Position numbers and translations under genes: made by a program
Part shown: piece after piece, positions 42,763 to 51,510 of the stretch
Numbering within the stretch: position 1 is the first letter of the stretch
How the letters are laid out: each line of letters begins with the position of its first letter
DNA from: Nocardia amamiensis
GTDB lineage: Bacteria; Actinomycetota; Actinomycetes; Mycobacteriales; Mycobacteriaceae
DNA length: 64,000 nt
Assembly (NCBI RefSeq): GCF_015477605.1
Contig: NZ_JADLQX010000028.1
Coordinates: 17,201 to 81,200 of the forward strand
Direction: 5' to 3'
Notes under the pieces: model-generated
What the model was told of the DNA's origin: nothing
Seen by the model: the letters and a program-made list of their open reading frames with translations, nothing else
Database searches by the model: none

Positions 42763-43317
42763 TCACGGGTGGATCGTTGTGGAGCGGGGCTGCGGCAGCC
42801 GCAGACTCTGGGCGATGGTGTCCGTCCACGCGCGGATCGCCGCCCAGTCGCGCAGGTCCCCGTAGTGGCCGCCGCCCAGAAGCCGGTAGAGGATACGGGT
42901 GCGCAGGGAGATGCCCGTGCGTTCGTAACGTCCTGCGAACGCGCGGTAGTCGTGTGCCGCGATGGAATCGCGCAGTGTGGCGATCTTCTTCGGTACGATC
43001 CGGCCGGCACGGCGGCCGATCGGCCCGCGCAGGGCCGGGCCGAGTCCCACGCTGAACAGCCAGATGTCGCGGCTGGAGAGCTCGTCACGGTGGGTGCGCA
43101 CGTAGTCGGTGGCGACGGGTAGGAAATCCATATTGTGCACGGCGCTGCCCAGTACGAGTGTGTCGAATCGGGACAAGTCGGGGGCATGGTCGATATCGGC
43201 GAGCTCGACAGTCGCGTCGCGTCCCGTCAGTTCGTCGCTGATGAACTCGGCGATATCGCGCGTCGATCCCTGTTCGGTCGCGTAGACAATCGCGATGCGG
43301 GGTTTTTCCTGGTTCAT
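42763..43317 (-). CDS. Flavodoxin-domain protein (HemG-like)
   Basis: The 184-residue protein has the FMN phosphate loop VYATEQGSTRDIAEFI, the second loop LVLGSAVHNMDFLPVATDYVRTHRDEL and WLFSVGLGPAL. The overall form is like menaquinone-linked protoporphyrinogen oxidase (HemG) and related flavodoxins of actinobacteria. The electron partner is unknown. ATG 43317 is set by GCGAGGAGGCTTCTCGAT. It leads a two-gene unit with a DUF2267 gene and has a good DosR-like box 59 bp upstream. Confidence 0.88.
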   Translation of the reverse strand: MNQEKPRIAIVYATEQGSTRDIAEFISDELTGRDATVELADIDHAPDLSRFDTLVLGSAVHNMDFLPVATDYVRTHRDELSSRDIWLFSVGLGPALRGPIGRRAGRIVPKKIATLRDSIAAHDYRAFAGRYERTGISLRTRILYRLLGGGHYGDLRDWAAIRAWTDTIAQSLRLPQPRSTTIHP

Positions 43318-43375
43318 ATCGAGAAGCCTCCTCGCACGCATCCCGCTCGGTGAGAGGCCTCATGCCCGGGCTGAC

Positions 43376-43389
43376 GGGACCATGGTCAC
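43376..43389 (-). promoter_or_regulatory. DosR-like box
   Basis: GGGAC-CATG-GTCAC, 58 bp upstream of the flavodoxin start; one mismatch to perfect symmetry. Confidence 0.6.
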
Positions 43390-43587
43390 CGTCGGCTCCG
43401 CTGCCTCGGTTACGCGTAGGACTGGTCGTGGGGGGCAGGTGGCGCTGCACAGGGCGACGGGTTCCGCCATGCTGGGCACTTCCGACCGTCATAGCGAGGG
43501 AGACGACGGAGGTCACTATTGGGGGATGGTCTTTGCACCCTCCCGGGTGCCGGGGTATCCGTCGTTGACTGGACTGCGGAGGCAGAA

Positions 43588-43990
43588 ATGAGAAGTGTGA
43601 GCCATGACGTGCCGACGCGCTGGGAACCGATCGAGAAGTCCGCGTCCGAGCGTGCCGGTGCCAATCTGACCGACTATCGGATGTCTTGCCAGGTGTTCGA
43701 CTGGACAGCGGCACGATCCGACTTGTCGGGGCTGCCCGGCGGGGGAGTGAATATCGCCCATGAGGCGGTCGATCGTCACCTCGGCACCCCGCTGGCCGAC
43801 GCCACCGCCCTGCGGGCGCTGCACATTTTGGGTGAGCGCTCCACCGTGACCTACGCCGATCTCCCGTTCTGAGCAACCGATTCGCAGGGGTACTGCATGG
43901 ACTGGGTGTGCGTCCGGGCGAACGAGTGTGCGTTCTGCTGGGCCGGACGCCCGAGCTGTAGATCGCCGCGCTCGGCACGTGGATCGCCTC
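43588..43990 (+). pseudogene. N-terminal relic of an acetyl-CoA synthetase (acs) gene
   Basis: ATG 43588 opens 94 codons that match the N-terminus of acetyl-CoA synthetase: RWEPIEKSASERAGANLTDYR, GVNIAHEAVDRHLGTPLAD and STVTYADLPF, then a stop. Past the stop, a different frame continues SNRFAGVLHGLGVRPGERVCVLLGRTPEL, then a TAG where a Tyr codon is expected, then IAALGTWIA. So a frameshift near 43870 and an internal stop inactivate it, and the rest of the 600-residue enzyme is absent. The 5' part could still give a short peptide. The DNA from 43991 to 44239 has no gene. Confidence 0.75.
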
Positions 43991-44239
43991 TCGACCGCAA
44001 GCCGCCGGATCGAGGAGAGCGAATACCCTCGGCTCGCCACAATCCGATCTTGCGTCGATTTCCTCATCGAGTCGCGCTGAGCGCCTGAGGAAGCAGCTGG
44101 CCGAAGTCTGTCCGCAGCCCTGGCGCCGGGCAAGGTGAAGGTGCTCGCCCACATCCTCTCTGTCAGTCGGCCACCTCGCTGCGGGGATGAGCGGAGGCGG
44201 GGCCGCGCCTTCCGGAAGACCTGGCGGTAGGGCGGCCGT

Positions 44240-44818
44240 TCAGCGGTCGGGCGCGATCCTGGCGTCGTCTATCACCTCGACGTCGTGTACACCGTCGACG
44301 GTGTCGGCGAGGGCGGCGATGACGTGTTGTTCGCTCGGGTCGGCGAAGATGCCGCGAATGGTGACTGCTCCCTCAGCCACGTCGATGGACCACTGCCGAC
44401 GGCTGCCGGCGTATTCGTCCAGCAGCACTCGGATCTTCGCCTCGAGGGTGGCGTCGTCACTGATCAGAGCGCGCAGCAGGTCGCGACGGGACACGATCCC
44501 GACGAGCAGGCCGGCCTCGACGACCGGCATCGACCGCAGATGTCCCGCGAGCAGGCGGGAAGCGATCGTCGAGGTATCGGTGCCGGGCGTGATCACCTCG
44601 ACCGGGACCGACATCACCGCTTCGACGGTGGCGCTCGCCATGCTGGGGCCGACTCCCAGCGCGTCGGATTCGGAGAGCATGCCGACCACCCTGCCCTGCT
44701 CGTCGACGACCGGCAGCGCGGCGAAACCATGTGCGGTCAGCAGCGCGGTCGCCTCGCGCAGCGGTGTCTCCGGCCGCACCGTCACCACGGGCCTGCTGAG
44801 TACGTCGCGTGCGTACAT
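44240..44818 (-). CDS. CBS-pair and BON domain protein
   Basis: The 192-residue protein begins MYARDVLSRPVVTVRPETPLREATALLTAHGFAALPVVDEQGRVVGMLSESDAL, followed by a second CBS repeat (VEAVMSVPVEVITPGTDTSTIASRLLAGHLRSMPVV, then LVGIVSRRDLLRALI). Residues 130-190 form a BON domain (RVLLDEYAGSRRQWSIDVAEGAVTIRGIFADPSEQHVIAALADTVDGVHDVEVID). This combination binds adenine nucleotides and may attach to membranes; such proteins (like Rv2626c relatives) are typical of dormancy regulons. ATG 44818 is the natural start. A strong box at 44936 lies in the divergent region shared with the gene at 45076. Confidence 0.92.
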   Translation of the reverse strand: MYARDVLSRPVVTVRPETPLREATALLTAHGFAALPVVDEQGRVVGMLSESDALGVGPSMASATVEAVMSVPVEVITPGTDTSTIASRLLAGHLRSMPVVEAGLLVGIVSRRDLLRALISDDATLEAKIRVLLDEYAGSRRQWSIDVAEGAVTIRGIFADPSEQHVIAALADTVDGVHDVEVIDDARIAPDR

Positions 44819-44935
44819 CGGTATCACCTCACGGATGCGGGGATGTTGGACGGCGAACCGGACTTTCCCGAGGACATGTGCCCAGCCTGACGGGGTGCGC
44901 GCGGATCCGGGAGAGGCGTCCTGCCTTCGGCACGC

Positions 44936-44949
44936 GGGACCAACGTCCT
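44936..44949. promoter_or_regulatory. DosR-like box in a divergent promoter region
   Basis: GGGAC-CAAC-GTCCT, 118 bp from the CBS-BON start and 126 bp from the divergent split-barrel gene; it could serve both. Confidence 0.65.
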
Positions 44950-45075
44950 CTTCCAGGGTCTTGCGGAGATCACGAAACGGCCGCCGGATGGTGACTTTCG
45001 CTTCTGTGGGAGCGCGCGTACGGCGCAAAGAATCGAGGTAGGGAATTTGGAATCCGGTGCGCCGGGGAGGTATTC

Positions 45076-46110
45076 GTGACGACCACCAGGTACGAGAGAC
45101 CAGGACTGGGCGCATCGGCGCTGTTGATGGCATTGCGGCTGCCGGTCGGGTTACAGCAGACGATCGGCGAGTTGCGGTACCGAGGGCGAGCATCCGGGCG
45201 GCATATCGCCCTGCCGGTGTCGTATGTGCGGGTGGGCGACAGCGTAGTCGTCCGAGTGGCGAACGCCGCCACGAAGACATGGTGGCGGAACTTCCGGTCA
45301 CCGCATCCGGCGTCGATCCGGATCAACGGTGTCTGGTTGACAGGTATAGGGCACGTTGTGGCGCCGGGATCGCTGGAACACGAAAAGGCGGACGCGGTGT
45401 ACCAGAACGCGCATCCACGGCAGCGGATCGACGTGGATGATCCGTACGTGGTGATCGATGTAGGTGCGGAGAAGACGACGCCGTCGCGCCGGGAGCTGAG
45501 TCGTCGCTGGTTCGTCGCGGTCACCGCTGGTGAAACTCTCGGCTTCGCCGCACCGGCCGCGGCGGGTGCGCTGACCGTCGACTCGGCGCCTGGCGTGATC
45601 GCGGCCGCACTGCTGATCGCGGCCGCGATCGAAGGCGGCGTGCTCGCCTTTTTCCAGAGTCGCGTACTGCGCTGGTGGTTGCACGAATTCTCAACCCGCG
45701 ACTGGATCATGGCCACGGCGGCCGGTGCGCTCGTCGCGTGGACCGTGGGGCTGGTGCCGGTACTCTACGGAGACCGATTGGGCAATTGGCCCGCCGCTGT
45801 CCAGGTGCCGGCGGTCGCCGCGGGGGCGCTTGTGATGGTGTTCGCGATCGGCGTCGCGCAGTGGTATGTGTTACGGCGCTGGTCGGATCGTGCGGTGCTG
45901 TGGATCTGGGGCAACGCGGTCGGCTGGATCGCGGGGCTGGCCGCCTTCACCACGGTCACGACCCCGTTGTGGCGGGCAGGGCAGTCGACGATGGCCACGG
46001 CGGTGATCGGGGCGCTGGGCGGCCTTGTGATGGCCGCCGTAGTTGCGGTGACGACCGGGCTGTTCCTCGTGCGCATCCTTGTGCCCGGGCATCTACGGGT
46101 TTCCGCGTGA
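45076..46110 (+). CDS. Split-barrel domain fused to a six-helix membrane domain
   Basis: The 344-residue paralogue of the protein at 5615-6658 has the same two parts. The barrel reads LRYRGRASGRHIALPVSYVRVGDSVVVRVANAATKTWWRNFRSPHPASIRING. The membrane part starts around residue 150 (GETLGFAAPAAAGAL) and continues with helices around ALVAWTVGLVPVLY, ALVMVFAIGVAQWYVLRRW, AVGWIAGLAAFTTVTTPLW and GGLVMAAVVAVTTGLFLV. GTG 45076 follows GGGGAGGTATTC. That two copies both sit next to DosR-like boxes suggests a role in the hypoxic response, with unknown chemistry. Confidence 0.72.
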   Translation: MTTTRYERPGLGASALLMALRLPVGLQQTIGELRYRGRASGRHIALPVSYVRVGDSVVVRVANAATKTWWRNFRSPHPASIRINGVWLTGIGHVVAPGSLEHEKADAVYQNAHPRQRIDVDDPYVVIDVGAEKTTPSRRELSRRWFVAVTAGETLGFAAPAAAGALTVDSAPGVIAAALLIAAAIEGGVLAFFQSRVLRWWLHEFSTRDWIMATAAGALVAWTVGLVPVLYGDRLGNWPAAVQVPAVAAGALVMVFAIGVAQWYVLRRWSDRAVLWIWGNAVGWIAGLAAFTTVTTPLWRAGQSTMATAVIGALGGLVMAAVVAVTTGLFLVRILVPGHLRVSA

Positions 46111-46695
46111 CCGCGTCCGGGACACTCACCTCGGCGGATACGGCGGGGCCGCCTCGTGGCATCGCGTGGTGCCGGTCATGTGTCTGGTCGAGCCGCCATT
46201 CGCGGGCGTATGGGGTCTGCTCTCATGTCAGGCTCGCGGCGAGCAACAGGGCCGCGGACGGAGTCCAGCAGCACCGGACAGATTTGAACCAGATCACTCC
46301 GGTCCCAGCCCCGGTCACACTGGTCATTACGGCAGGCAGTGGAGTGTGACCGCCGCGATCCGGTACACCCACTCGGTGACATCGCTGCCGTTTCCCGCGA
46401 CGGTGGCCGCGACCACGGTGGGGGCGATGCCCCACAATGCGACCCACTCGGCGACTCATTCCTGGAGGATCACCCGACGGTTGTCGAGGGTGATCGGTTC
46501 GAACCCTGCGACGACCTGGCGGGTCGGCACCGTATGGGCGATACCCCCCACAGCCCGGTGAGCGCGGCTGCGCCGTCGGCAAGGAACTCTCTCATTGCTC
46601 CAATGTCCGCTTCGGATTGCCGCCGCTGCCAAGGCCTTTCGTCGGCACCTCGGATGCTCGCCGCCCTGGCTCCGACGCACTCGCTGGGGAACCGA
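46111..46695. other. Gene-free stretch with an 8-bp-arm inverted repeat
   Basis: No gene is supported. At 46468-46495, GATCACCC and GGGTGATC are exact inverse copies 12 bases apart; the meaning is unknown (operator, weak terminator between convergent genes, or chance). Confidence 0.4.
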
Positions 46696-48120
46696 TCACA
46701 CGGGTGTCGAGCGAGGTGCTTCGGCGGGGAGGTCGGCGCCGCCCTCTGATGCGCCCTCGGCGCCGAGACGAAGCACGGTGGCGAAACCGGCGGCGAGGCA
46801 GTCGGTCAAGATCGCGATGTCGGGGATCGCGGCGGTATCGGCGTTGATCGCGACGTAGCAGGTTCCGGCATGCGAGGTCAGGGTGACGTTGACGGCCGTG
46901 CCGATGGTGGGACCGAAAGCGTACATCCGGTCGATCCGCGCCCCGGCGATATAGAGCGGCACCGGGGAACCCGGGACGTTGGACGCGAGGAAGTCGATAT
47001 GTTTGAGCATCTCGGTGAGCAGTCCGGCAGGCAGCCGGTTGAACGCCGCGGCGACGGCGCCGGACAGCGGTATCGCCGGCTCGCGCCGCCAACCGGCGAC
47101 CGCGGCGTCCACGGCGCGCATCAAGTTTGCGGTGTCTGGGATGTCGGCCGGCAACGCGAAACGAGCGAGAGTGATCCGATTGCCGCCGAGCGGATCGTCG
47201 GCCGTGCGAAGGCTGATCGGCATGGTCACCCGCAGCTGGTCGACTCTCGCCCCGTGCCGATCGTGATACATGCGTAGCCCGATGACCAACGCGGTCAGGA
47301 ACGCATCGTTCATGGTGCAGCCAACCCCCCGCGCGGCACAGCGTAGCTGCTCGACGGGAGCGTCCAGTACTGCCAGCCGGCGACGGAGACTGCGCTCGGT
47401 CATCACCGGCGACAGCGTCGCGGTGACGGGCTGGGCCAAGCGAACCAACGAGGTCGCCAGCGCGGCACCATCGCGCGCCGCCCGGGCGGGATGAGTGACA
47501 GCCCGCCACGCGGTCCGCGGCGTGACCCGCACACCGCCGCGAAGAAGATCCGAGCCGACCGACCAGTTCCACGCCACGATGTCGCGGAACGCGCCGTCAC
47601 GGTCCTGCGGCGGCTCGGGCGGATGGCCGCGATCGGTGCCCGCCCGATCGAAATCGAGCAGCGCTGTGGCGATCTGAATACCGCCGATGCCATCGGTGAG
47701 GCTGTGATGCACCGTCATCACCAGCGCGCATCCCGCGCCGTTCAAGCCGCTGAGCAAGGTCGAGCGCCAGAGTGGCCGGGCCGGATCGAACGCGGTCATC
47801 GCTTCGGTTCGGGCGAACTCGAGCACCGCGGAGAGGTCCGCCGGTGCCGGCAGCGCGGAACGGCGCAGGTGCCAGGACAGGTCGAAATCCGAATCGAGCA
47901 CCCACCGCGGCGGGGCGAGACCGAACGGCACGGTGACCAGCCGATGCCGCAACCTCGGCACGATGCGGGTGCCGCGATCGATCGTCTCCACCAAACGATC
48001 CCAGTCCGGATCGGTATCGAGAATCAGGACCGAGACGATCGTCGAGCGCAGCGCCGGATCACGTTCCATGTTCCAGGAGAACAGGTCCGATTGGGACATG
48101 TGGGATTCGCGAGTGGCCAT
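46696..48120 (-). CDS. WS/DGAT acyltransferase
   Basis: The 474-residue enzyme has HHSLTDG at residues 138-144 (TVHHSLTDGIGG), the upstream PARPLWRSTLLSGL, a second block MNDAFLTALVIGLRMYHD, and SNVPGSPVPLYIAGARI. It should make triacylglycerol or wax esters from acyl-CoA. The sequence starts MSQSDLFSWNMERDPALRSTIVSVLIL, where the usual family opening with a Gln/Asp-Asn motif is altered to FSWNMERD, so it belongs to a different subgroup from the enzyme at 34605. ATG 48120 follows GAAGGTCG; ATG 48135 and a later ATG are options. It is 26 bp after the SHOCT gene, on the same strand, and probably in its operon. Confidence 0.9.
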   Translation of the reverse strand: MATRESHMSQSDLFSWNMERDPALRSTIVSVLILDTDPDWDRLVETIDRGTRIVPRLRHRLVTVPFGLAPPRWVLDSDFDLSWHLRRSALPAPADLSAVLEFARTEAMTAFDPARPLWRSTLLSGLNGAGCALVMTVHHSLTDGIGGIQIATALLDFDRAGTDRGHPPEPPQDRDGAFRDIVAWNWSVGSDLLRGGVRVTPRTAWRAVTHPARAARDGAALATSLVRLAQPVTATLSPVMTERSLRRRLAVLDAPVEQLRCAARGVGCTMNDAFLTALVIGLRMYHDRHGARVDQLRVTMPISLRTADDPLGGNRITLARFALPADIPDTANLMRAVDAAVAGWRREPAIPLSGAVAAAFNRLPAGLLTEMLKHIDFLASNVPGSPVPLYIAGARIDRMYAFGPTIGTAVNVTLTSHAGTCYVAINADTAAIPDIAILTDCLAAGFATVLRLGAEGASEGGADLPAEAPRSTPV

Positions 48121-48146
48121 CGACCTTCGAACCATGCCGTTATGCC

Positions 48147-48407
48147 TCAGGTGGATGTGGCGCTGCCGAGGATTTTCGAGCGACGGGCGTATTCCTCGTC
48201 GTCGATCTCGCCACGGGCGTAACGGTCGGCCAGCACCTGCTGCGGAGTGGGCCCATGTGGCACCGTGCGCTGCCCCTGCGAGAGGGCCGCGGTGTAGCGG
48301 ACCAGTGCCACGATGCCGGCGATGACCAGCGCCCAGAAGATCACCATGCTGATGGTCATCAGACCGTATCCCCATCCGGTCATTCCGTTGCTGTACCAGA
48401 ACATCAC
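48147..48407 (-). CDS. Small SHOCT-domain membrane protein
   Basis: The 86-residue protein starts with MMFWYSNGMTGWGYGLMTISMVIFWALVIAGIVALVRY, one or two membrane helices, and ends with a SHOCT motif, PQQVLADRYARGEIDDEEYARRSKIL. Proteins with this form are common near metal pumps and stress genes. Function unknown. GTG 48407 or ATG 48404 follow AAGGAGAGACTGC. It leads a unit with the WS/DGAT gene. Confidence 0.85.
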   Translation of the reverse strand: MMFWYSNGMTGWGYGLMTISMVIFWALVIAGIVALVRYTAALSQGQRTVPHGPTPQQVLADRYARGEIDDEEYARRSKILGSATST

Positions 48408-48760
48408 CGCAGTCTCTCCTTCAGTTCGGAGTGTTCGGTTCTTTCACTGTCCGCGCCGTACACCGATCGGGATACGGCCGAACAGCACTAGTGGGCGGGA
48501 CGAGAGTCATCTGTCACCAGTCGTGGCCGAGAGCGCGACCTGGTCGAGCCGACATGCCGCGCAGCGGCGCGAGCCGCGGCCCTGACGCATCGAACGCATG
48601 GAAGGTGACGAAAATGCCGTCCATCTCGCTGAAGCGGAGCCCGTCACCGCATCGGGCTTCCGAAAGACCCGAGTTCCACAGGCATACGGCCCTACCCCCA
48701 CCGGGTACACCGTGAGCAGAATCGGACATAGTTCGCACAAGCTGGTGAAGGGAGTCCGTC
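48408..48760. promoter_or_regulatory. Divergent intergenic region with DosR-like box
   Basis: GGGAC-GAGA-GTCAT at 48497-48510 lies 89 bp upstream of the SHOCT gene. No gene is seen here; the ATPase on the other side starts at 48761 with ribosome site GAAGGGAGT. Confidence 0.55.
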
Positions 48761-51331
48761 GTGAAGGCCGACGACATAGTGGTGCTGGCGGCCGCGGTCG
48801 CGCTCGTCGTTGGACTGGCCTGGTACTTCTTCGGTCCCCGCCACGCCCGAACGGCGCAGGTGGCCGACGGTGTGCAGCGGATCGAGGTGACCGTGCGCGG
48901 CGGCTATCAGCCCGAGGTCATCCGGGTACGCCAGAACGTTCCCCTCGAACTGGTCTTCAACCGCCGGGAAACCGGTGACTGCACCGCACGCGTGGTGTTC
49001 CCCGATATCGGTGTGAGCGCCGCGCTTCCTGCCTTCTCCCGCACAACGGTCCGGATTCAGCCGACACGATCAGGCAGGTTCGGGTTCGCCTGCGGCATGA
49101 ACATGATCCACGGCACCCTGGTCGTCGAACCCGCCGACGACACGGACACCACACCAGCCACCACTATGGCGGCCGCACCCAGCGAATTCGCTGGGCACAC
49201 CGCCGCGGACGAGGAAGCCGCGCAGGCGCAGGAGCGGCGCGCCGAGATCAGCGACCTGACTCGCCGAGTGAGCGTGGGCGCGATTCTCACTTCGCCCGTC
49301 TTGGTCGCCGTCATGGCGCATGAGGTTTTTCGTGCCGAGTGGGTGCCGACTGTGCTGCTGAATCACTGGTTCCAGTTCGCACTGATCACCCCGGTGATGC
49401 TTTACACCGGCTGGCCGATCCACCGCACAGGTTGGCTGACCTTGGCCCATCGCGGGGCCGACATGAACAGCCTCATCACCCTCGGGACCCTGGCCGCCTA
49501 CGGCTACAGCCTGCTTGTGACCCTCGCCCCGGGGCTACTACCCGAGGACGTCCGTGAGGTCTACTACGAAGCTGTCGGCGTCATCCTCACCCTGATCATG
49601 CTCGGTCGGCTGCTCGAAGCACGCGCGAAGGCAGGCACCGGTGAGGCCATCCGCGCCTTACTCGGCCTCCGAGCCCGCACCGCCCGCGTCATCCGGGATG
49701 GCACCGAAGCCGAGATCCCGGTCGATGAGGTCGTTGTCGGTGACGAGCTGATCATCCGGCCCGGCGAAAAGATCCCCGTCGATGCCACCGTCCTCACCGG
49801 ATCATCCGCAGTCGACGAGTCGATGGTCACCGGCGAGTCCATTCCGGTCACCAAGCACACCGGCGACGCTGTCATCGGCGCCACCATCAATGGCACCGGC
49901 TCCTTGCGTGTGCGTGCCGCCAAGGTCGGCGCCGACACGATGCTCGCCCAGATCATTCGCATGGTGCAGCAGGCCCAAGCGTCCAAGGCTCCCATCCAGC
50001 GGTTGGCCGACGGCATCTCCGGATACTTCGTCCCCGCCGTCATCGCGATCGCCGTCACCGCTTTCGCGGTCTGGTACATCGCGGGGCCACCACCGGCATT
50101 CACGCTCGGCCTGGTTTCCGCCGTCGCTGTGCTGATCATCGCCTGCCCCTGCGCCCTCGGCCTGGCCACCCCACTGTCCATCATGGTCGGCACCGGCAAA
50201 GGCGCTCGAGCCGGGATCCTGATCCGCTCGGCCGAAGCCCTCGAGATCGCGCACAAACTCGACACCATCGTGCTCGACAAGACCGGCACCATCACCGCGG
50301 GAAAACCGACCCTCACCGACATCCACACCGCCACGCGACTGTCCGACGAGGATTTGCTCGCCCTCGTGGCCGCCGCCGAAGCCGACAGCGAACACCCACT
50401 CGCCGCCGCGATCGTCGCAGCGGCTCGCTCCCGAGATCTCCCGGCTCGCACCGCTGCCGATTTCGACTCGATCACCGGCAAAGGCGTGCGAGCCACCGTC
50501 GACGACCACGCCGTGCTCGTCGGCACCCGCCGACTGCTGAGGGACGCCGGAATAGATACCAGCACACTCGATCCCGTCGCCGCCGAGTTCTCAGGTCAGG
50601 GAAAGACACCGATCCTGGCTGCTGTGGACAACACACCTGCCGGTGTCCTCGCCGTCGCCGATACGGTCAAAGACGATTCCGTCGACGCTATAGCCGCCCT
50701 GCGGCAGATCGGCCTGGACGTCGTCATGATCACCGGCGACAACGCGCGAACCGCCGCCGCCATCGCGCGCCAGGTCGGCATCCACCGCGTGCTCGCCGAA
50801 GTACTACCTGAACACAAGGCCGACGAAATCAACCGGCTGCAAACAGAAGGATGCCGGGTCGGCATGGTCGGCGACGGCATCAACGACGCCCCCGCCCTCG
50901 CCCGGGCTGACACCGGCCTTGCTATCGGGACCGGGACCGACATCGCCATCGAAGCCGCCGATATCACCCTGATCTCCGGCTCGCTGAGCGGCGTCGTCAC
51001 CGCGATCCGGCTCTCCCGCGCCACAATGCGGAATATTCGGCAGAACTTGTTCTTCGCCCTCGTCTACAACGCCATTGGTGTCCCCATCGCTGCCGGAGCG
51101 CTCTATCCACTACTCGGCATTCGCCTCAGCCCCATCCTTGCCGCCGCCGCGATGGCCCTGAGCTCACTCTCCGTCGTCGGCAATGCCAATCGCCTTCGCC
51201 GGTACCACCCCACGCCGCTGCCCAACGCACCGGCGACCGACATCGAACCCCTCGTCGAAACCGGCGGACAGAACCGAAACACCCGCAGCAAACCCGCAGT
51301 CACCGCGCGAACGAGAGCAGCTGGGCACTGA
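48761..51331 (+). CDS. P1B-type copper ATPase with N-terminal cupredoxin-like domain
   Basis: The 856-residue pump has CopA-type core motifs: CPC in IIACPCALGLATPLS, DKTGT, SEHPLA, GDGINDAPAL, YN in LVYNAIGVPIAAG and the MxxSS in AAAMALSSLSVVGN, which together indicate Cu(I). The usual N-terminal HMA domain (GMTCxxC) is absent. It is replaced by a membrane helix (residues 5-22) and an outer cupredoxin-like domain (QRIEVTVRGGYQPEVIRVRQNVPLELVFNR, then GRFGFACGMNMIHGTLVVEP). That end has Cys, Met and His suited to copper binding. The domain probably sits outside the membrane. GTG 48761 follows GAAGGGAGTCCGTC. Confidence 0.93.
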   Translation: MKADDIVVLAAAVALVVGLAWYFFGPRHARTAQVADGVQRIEVTVRGGYQPEVIRVRQNVPLELVFNRRETGDCTARVVFPDIGVSAALPAFSRTTVRIQPTRSGRFGFACGMNMIHGTLVVEPADDTDTTPATTMAAAPSEFAGHTAADEEAAQAQERRAEISDLTRRVSVGAILTSPVLVAVMAHEVFRAEWVPTVLLNHWFQFALITPVMLYTGWPIHRTGWLTLAHRGADMNSLITLGTLAAYGYSLLVTLAPGLLPEDVREVYYEAVGVILTLIMLGRLLEARAKAGTGEAIRALLGLRARTARVIRDGTEAEIPVDEVVVGDELIIRPGEKIPVDATVLTGSSAVDESMVTGESIPVTKHTGDAVIGATINGTGSLRVRAAKVGADTMLAQIIRMVQQAQASKAPIQRLADGISGYFVPAVIAIAVTAFAVWYIAGPPPAFTLGLVSAVAVLIIACPCALGLATPLSIMVGTGKGARAGILIRSAEALEIAHKLDTIVLDKTGTITAGKPTLTDIHTATRLSDEDLLALVAAAEADSEHPLAAAIVAAARSRDLPARTAADFDSITGKGVRATVDDHAVLVGTRRLLRDAGIDTSTLDPVAAEFSGQGKTPILAAVDNTPAGVLAVADTVKDDSVDAIAALRQIGLDVVMITGDNARTAAAIARQVGIHRVLAEVLPEHKADEINRLQTEGCRVGMVGDGINDAPALARADTGLAIGTGTDIAIEAADITLISGSLSGVVTAIRLSRATMRNIRQNLFFALVYNAIGVPIAAGALYPLLGIRLSPILAAAAMALSSLSVVGNANRLRRYHPTPLPNAPATDIEPLVETGGQNRNTRSKPAVTARTRAAGH

Positions 51332-51420
51332 ACTGCGGTCAGACCACCAGCCGTGCGTTGAGAGCGTCGGTCAGCTGACTCGTCCGCCGCTGCGGCCTGC
51401 CGGGGCGTGACAGCGCATCC

Positions 51421-51434
51421 GGGACCAACGGCAC
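51421..51434 (+). promoter_or_regulatory. DosR-like box
   Basis: GGGAC-CAAC-GGCAC, 76 bp upstream of the phosphoribosyltransferase start. Confidence 0.5.
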
Positions 51435-51510
51435 CCGACTCGGCGACGATCGGACCTGCCGCCACGCCGTATCGCAGCCCACGATGGAGAAATCCGTGAG
51501 GAGGTTCGTG

